Below the pieces are notes generated by a model. It saw only the letters and a list, made by a program, of their open reading frames with translations, had not been told where the DNA came from and searched no databases. The translations under genes and the position numbers were made by a program. 64,000 nt of DNA from contig JARUPY010000606.1 in the NCBI GenBank assembly GCA_029817715.1, positions 1,736,001-1,800,000 on the forward strand. Reading direction: 5' to 3'. This DNA comes from Melastoma dodecandrum (lineage: Eukaryota > Streptophyta > Magnoliopsida > Myrtales > Melastomataceae). This document shows, in pieces, positions 24,340 to 39,699 of this stretch (positions within the stretch are counted from its first letter, which is position 1; every line of letters begins with the position of its first letter).

Positions 24340-26357
24340 TGTTGACCTGGTTTTGATGATGAACTTAAGCAGTGAGTTACTGTTGGTTGTTGAATTGTTT
24401 CGCAAATATTGTGCTGATCCTAGTGATGAGCTTGAGCAATATGTTGCTGAACCACAACTATAGTAACAGTTATATATTGCTGCGTTATAGTAAGCTGTTA
24501 CTGTGATTTTACGCATGTACATTGAAAATATGGAAACATATTTTTAATAACCACGATTTATTTTAAGATTTATTTTAATCTATTTCAGATTATTTGTCTG
24601 AACGTCTAGGTTCGTTTAATGTAACCTAATGACCTTATCTTAAGTACTTAGGCAACTAAATATATTAAGATTAGCTTTTCAAGTTTTACTTTTGGAAACA
24701 AAATATCTTTCTGATATTCTACAGCAACGATACGCTGTAGTAGGAGATATTATCAGATTGAATATCTTTGCTAATCGTAATTGTTAAGATAAGATTATGA
24801 TCAGATAATTATGTTTGGAAATCAATTATCTGATTAATATATGTTAAGGAAATTACCGTTGAGATTTTCCTTCTATGGCACAGTGAGCCGTTGAGCAGAC
24901 TGTTGCTGTGTCCTCGCTGCCAGTTTTGGCAACAAATCTCGAAGATTGCCTGGACGTCCCTTATGCTTCTTTCTCCGTTATAATCAGACCAAGGACGACT
25001 TTTTCTCTCAGCCTTTGTGCGTCTGTGGTCTGTGTGATCTGTGTGGTCTAAGTGGTCTAAGTGAGCTTTGTGCGTCGACGGAGAGCGGAAGGTGCTAAGT
25101 GTCTCCTGGTTCTTTCTCTTGCAAGCTGCGTGTCAGAGTGTCAAGGGGCTGAGGTCAGATCCCTTGAATCGTCTGAGAGGGACTAGGTGTCCTCGGTGCG
25201 TTCAACGAGCAGCCGGCGAATCGTCTGAGGGAAGCTAAGTGAATACCTGTGCTGATTGCAGTAACCGGTTGCTGACCCATCGGCAAGAAGCCATTTTTGT
25301 CGTGTCTTTTCGCAGGGAAGTCTCGAGCCTACGGAGTTTGAGCAGTTAGACACGCACTTGCGGGTGCGCGCCAGAAGTCTCGTGCCTGCAGGGTAGAGCA
25401 GGAGTTGGGAACGCCGCCGGAGTGGAAAGAGTTCCTCCCGAGCACAGGGGTGCTGTGCAGAAGTCTTGAACGCCTGATACAGAGGGTTAGTAAAGCAGGT
25501 TGCGTGGAAGCCAACGGATCGGAAAATTCCACCCTAGGCACTGGTGTGCAGTGCAGTGAGTCACGGCTGTGGTAACCGTGCACGTCCGAACTGAGTGTAT
25601 GACGGATACCTTCTAAGTGGCTTTGTGGTTTTCTTTGTGATCTTTGTGGTTCCTATCTTCGTGATCTTTGTGGTTCAACTTTGTGGTTGTCTCTTAAGCA
25701 AGTGCAGGCTTATCTTAAGGAGAGACAAGATCTGTGTGGAAATCCTCTGCTGAACGATAAAGTGCTGAAGCAATCCTTCGCTGTGAAGCAGAAACGAGCT
25801 GCTATCTGAGAATACATTCTTCACCGTAAGGAATTATCTGTGAGGATTTATACTCTAACATAACGTTGTCTGTGTTCTTTGATAAGTCAGGTTTATATTA
25901 AGCGACAACGATCTGTGTGGAATCCATTGAGCTACCAACTACTGAGGATAAGCATCATTCTGCTGGAAACGAGAAGACGTCCACTGTGTGAGGAGCTGAC
26001 CGTTGCCAGGAGTGATCATCTATTGTACGGGATTCTAAATCTCACTTTGTGAGAGGAACATACGCCTAGTGCAAGGGCTTTTTGCACCCATTATTTTATA
26101 TAGTGGAATCACCTTGTTGGTGGAAAGTGGACGTAGGTCAATTAAGGCCGAACCACTATAAATCACTGTGTCCATTACGATCGCCCAACACTCGTACGAA
26201 AACCTACTCGACAAAATCGTAACAGTTACAGTAAGGTATTTCTCATTCTGAGAAACGCTCTGCTGTGATACAGTACGCTTCCGCTTACACCGAGAAATGG
26301 CGAAAAAGTGATAAACACTAATTCACCCCCCTCTTAGTGTACATAAACGATCCAACA
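24340..26357. mobile_element. Solo LTR, 2,018 bp, with 5-bp target duplication
   Basis: The element starts TGTTGACC and ends GATCCAACA, giving the short TGTTG/CAACA inverted ends of an LTR. It is flanked by a perfect 5-bp duplication, GACAC at 24,335-24,339 and GACAC at 26,358-26,362. The flanks join to restore the host repeat phrase 'CTGGACAC..TTCAGGACGCTGGA'. No gag, pol, primer-binding site or second LTR is present, so this is a solo LTR left by recombination. The large size and the 'TTCACCCCCCTCTTAGTGTAC' -like end resemble SIRE/Maximus-type Copia LTRs, but the lineage is a guess. Inside are tandem 'TCTTTGTGGTT' and 'GTGGTCTAAGTG' runs near 25,030 and 25,620-25,690. Confidence 0.85.
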
Positions 26358-26819
26358 GACACCTTCAGGACGCTGGAAAGAGAGAAAATGTTGTAGAACA
26401 ATCTGTCGATTTGGACTTAATGATTGATCGTGTCTTTCAATGAATTGAATAACAATTATTTATACTAAATTCATCAAGACATCGTGGGTAACTGCCAAGG
26501 ATAATGAGGAACGTAAGAAAACTATCAAAAGATGTGAGCAAAGCCTGTTAATTGCCATAGATCGTGGGTACCTCAGATGCCCCTATTTTATTGGGTGTTA
26601 ATAAGCATGAATATATGATTACCCATGAGCTAAGGACGATCAAAGGTCGGAAGGATGAAACGGAGCATCAACAATCCACTCCCGAGGGCATTACTCTACC
26701 CTCATGGGACGGACTCGAGCGACGTCAATTTCAACATCTTTCTCGTTCTTTTCTGGTCGTGTGGATAAGTTGGACGTCTGAATCGAGCGCGTGTAGCCCG
26801 AGATATAGTTAAAAAACGG

Positions 26820-27560
26820 AACACAACTCTTTTGTGCTCGAGCTGAAACGTCTTTTCAGTCGACTAAGCATAACATTGGCCACAGAACCTCAATTTGCTC
26901 AAGATTGGTTGGGATAGTTCCCTCTCTGGCTCTTCTACAACTTTCAGGTTTTAAGTTTCTTCATTTGAGATAATCCAGGTCGAGTTTTGACAGGTCGAAA
27001 TCACAATTGTTCTCATCTCGAGTTCTAATCTCGAGATCATAATACTCCTTCAGTATTTTCATCATAACTTTGGCTACAGAGATCGGATTAACATGAGATC
27101 ACTTGGAACAGTTTCCTTTCTCGATCCTCTACAACTTTTATCTTTTGAATTTTCTCATTCGAAATCATCTAGGTCGAGTTTTGACTGGTTGAAGTCGTCA
27201 CTATTCTGATCTCGAAATCAGAATACTCTCGGTCTTTTGATCATAACTTTGGCTATACATATCGGATTAACTCGAAATAAATTGAGTCAGAGTTACCTTT
27301 CTTCACGAGCTACAACTTTTATGTTTTGCTCTTTTCGATTCGAGGCCGTCTTGGACACGTTATAGCCAGTCAAGAGTCGAGTAGCAGAATGCAAGGGTTT
27401 TGATCTCGAGATCAGACATTGCTTTGTTTTTCTGACTATAACTTTACAAGTTTTTCTCGAATACTATCTTGAGATACTCTTTCTTGATAACCTTTTGAGT
27501 CTTATTTCGAGAAGATATTTGTTCCTCTCTTAATATTCTCTACCTCGAAATTGAAATACA
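26820..27560 (+). repeat. Degenerate ~185-bp tandem repeat
   Basis: About four units with 'CATCATAACTTTGGCTA' -type motifs near 26,868, 27,058, 27,237 and 27,428. Each is followed by 'CTCTACAACTTTTATCTTTT' and 'GGTCGAGTTTTGAC' variants and by 'ATCTCGAGATCA'. It is non-coding. Confidence 0.6.
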
Positions 27561-27850
27561 AAAAAAGGGGCCTGAATTCATGTGTCAACAAACGCAATAC
27601 AAGGAACACCACAATATTGAACAGAGTACACGCATAAGATTCAATAACAAGAGAAATCCAAATTAAACTTAACCCTTTGTTCTAGTTAGGCATCGCGCCA
27701 CATAAATGGCCAGAATATTACAAATGCAGAATAAGGATATGAGTCTTTGTTTTGCTGCAGACATCGAGATCTGACCCAAGGAAACTACCACCTACTGTCT
27801 TCTGTTCGGAAAAACGAGAATGGGAGTTGATGAAGCTGGCTGATCATGAC

Positions 27851-32199
<4,349 letters not shown>

Positions 32200-32285
32200 C
32201 TCCGCCGCCGCAGATCCGTCTCCGTCGGTCGCCGGGCGCAGTTACTTGGGTCAGGGAGAGCGGATTTCGTGTTCTCGGGCTAAGA

Positions 32286-32298
32286 TTTTGGCGCGAAA
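32286..32298. promoter_or_regulatory. E2F site upstream of MCM3
   Basis: TTTTGGCGCGAAA is a near-perfect palindromic E2F/DP element, 87 bp upstream of the MCM3 start codon. MCM genes in plants and animals are classic E2F targets at G1/S, so this probably drives cell-cycle expression. Confidence 0.85.
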
Positions 32299-32322
32299 GT
32301 ACGAAGAGGGTTTGGGTTCTAC

Positions 32323-32332
32323 TGGCGGGAAA
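32323..32332 (-). promoter_or_regulatory. Second E2F-type site upstream of MCM3
   Basis: The minus strand reads TTTCCCGCCA, matching the TTTSSCGC E2F consensus. It lies 25 bp upstream of the first site, and paired sites are common in replication-gene promoters. Confidence 0.75.
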
Positions 32333-32339
32333 ATAAAAG

Positions 32340-32968
32340 GGGGCCTTGGACCGACGCGCGACCCGTTATCGTCTTATGGTTTAAATGGGCTTGGGCTCGA
32401 GGCCCGGCCCGGTTTCCAAATTTAAATTATTTCGTCCACATAACAGAACAAGTGATGTGGACGAAATCCAATTAGTTTGGGTTCGGACATGACAACCTTA
32501 AGGCTATGTTTTGTTTCCACATTAATGGAGGGATACGAAGAGAAATAAAGCACTTATAATATTATTTGCTCGAAAAGCAGCTCGTCGGGGATATATGCCC
32601 CTGTCAGGGTTCGATTTTGGGATTTCGACCGCGATCACCGAAAAAGACTTGTATATCATGATGAATGATGCTAACCTCAAAATGATTCACAATAAAAAAT
32701 TTGAGTACAAAGCCGAATGCTTGAACATGAGACAAAGAAAAACAAGAAGCAAAAGATAACCTTAGTATGGACTTTTGAAAATGATCTTTCAATAGCCTTA
32801 TTTAGGACTAATGGCTAGAAACCATCATGCTTCGTGGAAAAGCCAACGGAAGTTTGTTGGGTCGTGGGGTCTTGTCATAACCGTTGATTGTGAAGTCGTG
32901 GTGTGATCTTCCTTTCATTGCCTGGTGACGAGGAGACGTGGGCGTATGCGGATTTTGTTTATCCAATT
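32340..32968. other. Intergenic DNA between MCM3 promoter and Tat element
   Basis: No gene is supported. The part before ~32,470 is moderately GC-rich ('GGGCTTGGGCTCGAGGCCCGGCCCGG'-like composition) and the rest is ordinary. It ends in GTGGG, the left target-site duplication of the Tat element. Confidence 0.5.
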
Positions 32969-32973
32969 GTGGG

Positions 32974-33446
32974 TGTTTGCGGACGAGAAACGTCGCGATA
33001 TATCGGGGACTCAAGTGTATGATGAAAAAGTTATCGCCAATAAAGTAAACGAATAAAAGAACAATAAAGAATTTCACTAAGTATATAAAAAAAAGAACTT
33101 ACAGCCATTACACAAAACTTAAAACGATTACGGGGTCATAGAATGATTGTCTGTGTGTTACAATTGACACATGGCTGACTTATTTATAGACCTAAGATAA
33201 ATGACTGTCAAACCACGCACAATTAACACGTGCTAATTGTTCTAAAACTAACAATCGATCTAGTATAAAAACCATGTCATCGACCGATCAATATCGAACT
33301 CTACACCATCGACCAGCTCCCGATGAAGCATCGACATTTGCCTTGAAGATCATCTTCGACGCTGCATCGGCGAACATCTTCTGGATGGCGTCGACCTTGG
33401 GCTTCCTCGAAGCCCATTGCGACGCCTAAAATTGACCATGTAAACA
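32974..33446 (-). repeat. 3' LTR of the Tat element
   Basis: 473 bp. It matches 44,984-45,480, for instance the shared 'GACTCAAGTGT', 'TCGCCAATAAAGTAAACGAA' and 'CGACCGATCAATATCGAACT' blocks. Its ends are TG/CA when read on the minus strand. It is dense in ATCGA motifs. Confidence 0.92.
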
Positions 33447-33462
33447 TTTTGCCTCCTTCCTT
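33447..33462 (-). other. Polypurine tract of the Tat element
   Basis: On the minus strand, AAGGAAGGAGGCAAAA lies directly before the 3' LTR, the expected place for the plus-strand DNA primer of an LTR retroelement. Confidence 0.75.
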
Positions 33463-33494
33463 CGACGCGCCGGTTTGTCTTCTCAATCTTCTTC

Positions 33495-33502
33495 TATAAA
33501 AC
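33495..33502 (+). promoter_or_regulatory. TATA box of the antisense gene
   Basis: TATAAAAC lies 107 bp upstream of the ATG at 33,602, leaving a pyrimidine-rich 5' leader of ~75 bases. It falls just inside the retrotransposon, next to the 3' LTR, and points against the element's own transcription. Confidence 0.6.
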
Positions 33503-33601
33503 CCTTGAGTCTCTTCATCCGCCTCCGTTCTTGTTCTTCTACCCTTATTGCGCCGTCTGCTCCTCTTTCTTATTTTCATTATCTAGCGTTTGTAAGCAGC
33601 C

Positions 33602-36600
33602 ATGGGCCCCCAGTCCTTTTACAATTACACGCCGCTGAAGGGATCTGGACTCTACTTCAAGAGACTCAGAAGTCAAGCTACAGATTGTAGAGCTAAGAAA
33701 ACTTCGGATTTTGCGGACGAAGAAGCGAGGAAGAATGGGCAGATCACTATGGTTCCGTTCTTCAGAGGCGGTTCCTTTAACCGTGTTGCGAACAACTCGG
33801 TGTCCATCGATTACCTTCTCCCTGATCACCAAGTGATTCTGATGTTCAGGGAAAATTTCTTCGATCCAGGTAATCGCTATCGATCCCCTGACTCTGGTGA
33901 TTCGACCCTGCACAGCTTTCCTACTACAGAAGTAGATAAGTTCTTCGACTGGATTAGGCTTTGGACCGAGCATCGACGCAGTAAGTGGGAAGCGATAGGA
34001 ATTTATCATTTGATTAAGATGTCGACAGAGCCAATGAGATGCAACCATCAATCAGTCGCATCACTCCTTTCCCTGTGGAATGTTTCGACCAACTGGTTTT
34101 ACCTTCTAGATAGTCCTATGACCGTGACCATCCTCTACGTAGCTTTCCTGACAGGTTGTTATCCTTACGGACTGACTGTCAGATGGATCGAGGAGACAAG
34201 TGACTTTAAGTTCGAAAAGAAACAACGCATTGGGACAGTCATCGAAGCTCATTTGTCGAAGGATCAGCAAGATTGGGGGGAAGAGGAGGAGTGCCAGTTC
34301 ATGATCGCGTGGTTGTTGAAGTACATTTACTGCAGCCGAAGCAAGCAATCGCCGAAGTACATGGCCCCGGTGGCGAACTCCTTGACCAAAGTGAAGGAAC
34401 CAGTAGCGATGGCTCCATTTCTCCTTAGCCTAGTGTATCGAGCTTACTTCGAAGTAGTCGTCGGCGATCTGAGGAACCCAGGAGGATTTCCCTCGAGGCC
34501 AACTTCGGGTCCTTTGTGGATCACTGCAGCATGGGCACATCTATACTTCCCCGATCTGCGCAACTTTGAACTACCTTCGAACAAAGACCCATCTGCGTGT
34601 TATGGTCTGAGTATTATCTGCTTCTTCCGGTATGAAAATTGAGAAAGAGATACTGCCTTAGGATGCCTTCACCGACCTGTATACTGAGAAACCCTGCTGA
34701 CGACCCTTCCCTCAAAATAATAGGATGTACGAACTTCGACGATCCTTGGAATCGCATCACTTCTGGGACCATGCCTAACTCCTAGAGATTTGGTCGCCAG
34801 TGATACCAAAGGTTCCTTCGTCGAAATTTACAATCCCCAATTCGTAGCACGGAAACTAGGGTTCGCCTAGAGCAGCCCCTTTCCTTTCATCAATTCCTTC
34901 AACACAGACTTAGAAGGGTGTGTCAGCGTCCACTTTGGCTATGCTGGTTCAGCAGGTATTGACTTTAGATTCGATACAGTTTTGCCCTGTTGATTAGTAA
35001 TAACATCTTTCGGTTATGCAGCTATTTGCTGTCTTGGATCGGGCAATCGTGTGGATTACTTTCTTCGACACATCAGAAGGATGTGATGCAACGAGATCGT
35101 TGCTGTTGGAGTAAGTCCTTCGGCAAGATGTTGTCGAAGATAGACTTCCCCAAGAAAGCCAACGAAGCGATGTTGCAATCGGAAAACATCCGCAGCCTTT
35201 TAACCGCCAAGCAAGAGAAATCACCAATGCCAGGCAGCACTGCTGAATCTTCTTTGTTAACTTAACCAATAACCCAGACAAATCTGTGTTGACAGGGGCA
35301 TTAGATTCTACGACGCCGCCAGTTCCCACAGAAAAGGCAAGACGGAAGAGAAAAAGGACACCCACAATCATCGTGTCGAAGAAGCCTATCACTCGGGCAT
35401 CTTCGAATAGAAGTGAATCATCCGACGAAGTCGTAGAAGATGAAACTACAGAACTCCATCGAAGACCTAGGAAGACTAAGCCATCTCCGATTCTAGAAGA
35501 GAATCTCCTAAATGGGGAGGAATTATTCGAAATTGATCCCCCACACGCATCCGCCACCATCGAAGGAGATGACTCGGGCTTCTAATATGGTAAGTTTTAA
35601 ACATTCACACGAAAAATAACACGTCGAAGTTCTGATTTCGTGTAAATGCAGGTTGAGTATGACAATCTATTCACTCCACCATCTCCCCAAGTAGAAGTAG
35701 TTCCAATCGTCAAAACTGCGATCGTAGCACCCGCAGGTAATGTTTTTGAAGAAGGTTTGACAGAGGAGATTCGTGAGGGTGACAAGGCACCTGCTTCACA
35801 GGAGGCAAACCTTGCTTCGAGTGAAAAGGTATGTTGATTGAATTCAAGTTAAGGAAACTTAAATATTACTTGACTTTCCGCCTACCCGAGTCACTACACT
35901 CTCATCTAAGAGTCTAGATCTAATCGTGATCCAACAATTGAGGAATCCATTCCTGAGCAAACTCGTTAAGTCACATCCTTTCAATACGACGATGCTTCTG
36001 TTAACTCTTATCTCACAATGCCTTCGTAGGTTAATGTTCTAGAGTCGATAGATGTGACATTCCCAGTTAACGTCGACACAAGTTACTGCACACCGGAAGC
36101 AGCTAGAGGGTTAGATGACGCTGGCTTCGCCGAGATGCTAGAAAACCTTCGGGTAATAGATTTTATTACAAAATCTGTCTCGAAGGATATAATCTAACAC
36201 ATCCTACTTTGATCAGCAAAACTTTGAGCTATCACCAGTGAAGGTCTCAGCGAACCTAAGCCATGTAGCTTCCCTCAAGCAACGTGGCTCAGATGAGTGT
36301 CGATCTGAGCGACCCCACATCGCTTGCTCAAAAGTTGCTTGAAGTACTCTGACGTGAAGAACCATCAGCATCCAACTTCGACGAGCTGGTTCGCGTCATG
36401 GAAGCTATCGAGGCACGCCAAAGCTCCAATCAACTTGTTCAGCATCTGCCAAGGTCTCGAGGAAATATTCTGGAAGTCTTGGGAAGATTGGGAGAGATCC
36501 TTGTCAGATAAGAGACAATGGAAGGATTTCTCCAGAAAGTTGATTAACCATGACTCCGCTCATCACAAGGCGATGTTGATTTCTTCCATGCATCGACATT

Positions 36601-36780
36601 TAATTGATGAATGAGACTGACTGAAGGGAGAAATCGCTAATCTGACGTCGAAGTTGGAAAAGATCGAGGCCGAGGTGATTGTCAGAGAGAAGGAGTTGAT
36701 TGAGGCTGAGCGAGAAGTCGAAGCAAATCGCCTTCCTCCGTACGAGATAAACAACCTAATCTCCTTCTAGAAACTCGTGA
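33602..36780 (+). pseudogene. Antisense plant-mobile-domain-like gene inside the Tat element
   Basis: The first exon-like frame (33,602-34,642, 346 codons) starts at 'GCAGCCATGGG', a strong plant start context. It resembles the 'aminotransferase-like, plant mobile domain' family: 'SVASLLSLWNVSTNWFYLL', 'TVTILYVAFLTG', and a 'GPLWITAAWAHLYFPDL' block near residue 305. Later parts are split by clean introns at 34,956-35,021, 35,590-35,651, 35,829-36,029 and 36,153-36,216. They encode a basic serine-rich linker ('KARRKRKRTP', a likely nuclear signal) and a charged coiled-coil end. Stops and frameshifts after 34,642 and around 35,260 and 36,620 suggest decay. The plant mobile domain occurs both in transposons and in host silencing proteins such as MAIL1/MAIN. 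Its role inside retroelements is unknown. Confidence 0.65.
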
Positions 36781-37840
36781 ATGTCCTCATGGTTACGAAC
36801 AACACCCGAGCTTATTTTGCCGATTTAGTAGCAGGGCTCTTGTATGTTTCCGGGCAGTGATTTCGTCGATGGTAATGAATTTGATGTTTTCCTCCTTATT
36901 TGACAAATTCAGTAGTTTCGACGGACTTGCCCTATCGATTCATCTTATATTCGAATTCCAAATCCTTGCACATATAAGATATTTAAATTTGAACAGTTGG
37001 GAAATTAAAGCTAATTTAATGAAGCTGTTACGTTCTCTAGGAAATCATTAGGATTTTCTTGAGACTGTTGAGATTCTCCACGATCGATCCAGCCTCAAAT
37101 GGCTGCCTATAAATAGCAAAGGGGTGGGCGGTCATTAGCCCACACGTTTCATTTGGACAACTCAGCCACAATGTCCCGCCGAGAAGCTATTCTTCCAAAC
37201 CCACAATTTTGTCCCCAAACCATGGAGCCTAGGTTATTAACCTTAGACCCATGAAAACCTAGGTTCTTAACCTTAGACAGGGGGTTCGCTTCCGTTGTCC
37301 AGCACCATGGCTCAAGTACAATCTTGAGCCAGGCGAACGAAAGTTTGCCCAGGTTGCAAACGTCGCTTCGTGGTATCGGACAACGGAGCTTTCCTCGCCT
37401 CCTCGAGGTAAGTTGGGAGCAAACAAAGCAGGAATAAACTTCCCTGACTGCGGATGCTCTCCAAACATCTACTTGGGAAGGCAAGAAGGTGAGGATTGGA
37501 GCTTCACAACAGTCACTTCCAGTGACTGGGACGATCGTCCTTAGTGTCGACAACAATGCATGCGACAATCGAAAGTGCTTAGTTTCGAAGATCGAAAGTG
37601 CTTAGTTTCGAAGGAATTAATGTGTTGTTTTTATGTGTATCGATCCACTTGTAATCACATTTTTTATAGTGAATCGACCTTTTCTTTTAATTAAGTTTAT
37701 TCTGTAATATCGATTATCCCAATTAATTGTGACCACAACACGGGACATCGAGTTTGAATTTCCATGGAATGTAAATCCCATAAACTTGGTCGATGGAGTT
37801 TCAAATGTTTACCATTAACCTTCAAGGCATGTACCTCACC
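36781..37840. other. Tat 3' internal region without recognised coding
   Basis: This lies between the antisense gene and the integrase end. It holds a plus-strand TATAAATAG at 37,108, a tandem pair of 'ATCGAAAGTGCTTAGTTTCG' (37,567-37,612), and a twice-repeated 'CCTAGGTT.TTAACCTTAGAC' phrase near 37,225 and 37,258. Frames on both strands are short and unrecognised. Confidence 0.5.
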
Positions 37841-37842
37841 AT

Positions 37843-38800
37843 TTAGTATGACAAGTGATAAGAATTTTTAGGATAAATTTCATCGACCCTAAATGGTCCT
37901 TCCCAAGTAGGAGACCATTTGCCCAAAATATAATCTCTTCTCCCAATTGGGAGGATCATCTTCCATACTAAGTCTCCCTTCTTGAAGTTTTTTAGAACAA
38001 CCTTTTTATTATAACTTGGAGCGATCTTTTCCTTTTGAACATGTACTCGATTCCATGCTTGACAACGAGTCAAATCTAAATTTTCCAACTCCTGGTACAT
38101 CGACTCTTCATATCGATTGGGCGATTGTCTTGATAAGCCAGAAACCTCATTGATTTATAACGAACTTCGATGGGGAAGATCGCATCATGCCCATAAACTA
38201 AACTGTATGAGGTCTGACCAATACTTTCCCGTTTAGTAACACGCAAAGCCCAAAGTACATCTAGTATCAACGTATGCCATGATCGAGGATTACCGTCGAT
38301 CATTTTCTGAATTGCATTTTTTATGATCTTGTTGGTCGATTCTGCCTATCCATTCCATTGAGCACAATAAGGTGAAGAATTTGTCAACACAAATCCAAAC
38401 TCAGATGCAAATTCCTTGATTAGACTACCATTAAAGACAATAGCGTTATCGACCACAAAATTCTGAAGAATGCCGAATCGATAAATGATATTTGATCGAA
38501 GGAAATCTACAACATCATTCTAAGTGACATTCTTGTAAGACTTTGCATCGACCCATTTAGTAAAGTAGTCTGTGGCTACAAGGATATAAGAGTGTCCATT
38601 GCTCGAGATTGGTCTTATTTCTTCAATAATATCCATAGCCCATGATCTAAATAGCCAAGGTTTAACTACAGGATGTAAGTGAGTTGCAGGTACATGAGAT
38701 ATTGGCCCATGCTTTTGACACTTCTCGCAACCTTTAGCCATATTTATACAATCATTTATCATCGACGGCCAATAAAAACCATGTCTTCTAATTGATCAGC
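37843..38800 (-). pseudogene. Tat integrase, broken
   Basis: Minus-strand pieces in order: the zinc-binding end and start of the catalytic core ('KGCEKCQKHG', then 'WAMDII' and 'VATDYFTKWVDAK' near 38,580-38,720), the middle core ('LVYGHDAIFPIEV' near 38,200), and the C-terminal GPY-like part ('KWSPTWEGPFRV' near 37,880). Stops and frame changes separate them. Integrase inserts the element's DNA into the host genome. Confidence 0.85.
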
Positions 38801-38899
38801 ACATATTAAGGCCAAAATGTTGAAGACCACACAATCCCTAATGTGCTTCTATCATTATGGGAATTGCTTCATCCATATTGATGCATCTTAAAAGGACAC

Positions 38900-39690
38900 C
38901 ATTCTACTTTCGATACAATACATTATCGATTAACATGTAAAATCGCGCCGAAAAGTTTACTTGATGGGTTGCCCCCTTCCCAGGATTGGAGAAGAATTCA
39001 ATGAATGGTGTTCTCCAATCGGTTGTCGTATGAAAAATACTAACGGCGTTCACATGTGTAATATCATTGGCTAGTATAGAAGATAACCATTGTACCTGCC
39101 CTCCAATTTCCTACAACAACTGAGGGCTAACCTTAAATCCAGAAGCATGCTGTGTCAACTGGTTCGCTTCGAAATTTTCTTCCCTAGGAATGTGTTCGAA
39201 GCACACTTCCTTAAAGAAGGAAGATAACTCGTGTACTTTGTCCATGTATCGTTGACGATGGTTGAAGATACACATACTCAATCCTAGAACATGATTGATG
39301 ACAAGCTGTGAGTCTCCTCAGACTATTGCATATGATACTTGAAGATCGATCATTGTTTGTAAAGTACGAATTAAAGCTCTTTATTCGACAGAATTATTTG
39401 TTAAACTACCATCGATCCTACAGGCCACTTTTTGCTTTACTTTCAAAGGCGATAGGATATAAATCCCTACCCCAGCTCCTTCGCTAGATACAGATCCATC
39501 AAACCGTGCTTCCCAGTATTCGATTTGATCTTGGGAATCTGTCGTCTTGGAATCAGTGTATTGGGCTAGGAAGTCGGCCAAGATCTGTTCTTTGATCGAC
39601 GCATGTGGTCGATATTGCAGGTCGAAAGGAGACAAAATAAGGCTCCATTTGCCCAGCCTTCCTGACAACATAGGACTGTTGAACAACATT
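38900..39690 (-). pseudogene. Tat second (archaeal-type) RNase H, broken
   Basis: The frame at 39,381-39,689 contains the linker 'RPHASIKEQILADFLAQ' and the start of a second RNase H fold, 'EARFDGSVSSEGAGVGIYI', with continuation beyond a stop. This extra RNase H placed before integrase is characteristic of the Tat lineage. Confidence 0.8.
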
Positions 39691-39699
39691 TGTAGTATA

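Noticed and set aside
17694..27590. One full-length LTR element with repeats C1 and C2 as LTRs
   Set aside because: Similarity between the two copies fades after ~500 bp. No matching target duplication, primer site or pol domains were found, so only dispersed repeats are called.
34994..35560. 188-codon minus-strand frame in the Tat 3' region
   Set aside because: It is the reverse complement of the plus-strand linker region of the antisense gene; it is serine-rich because that linker is.
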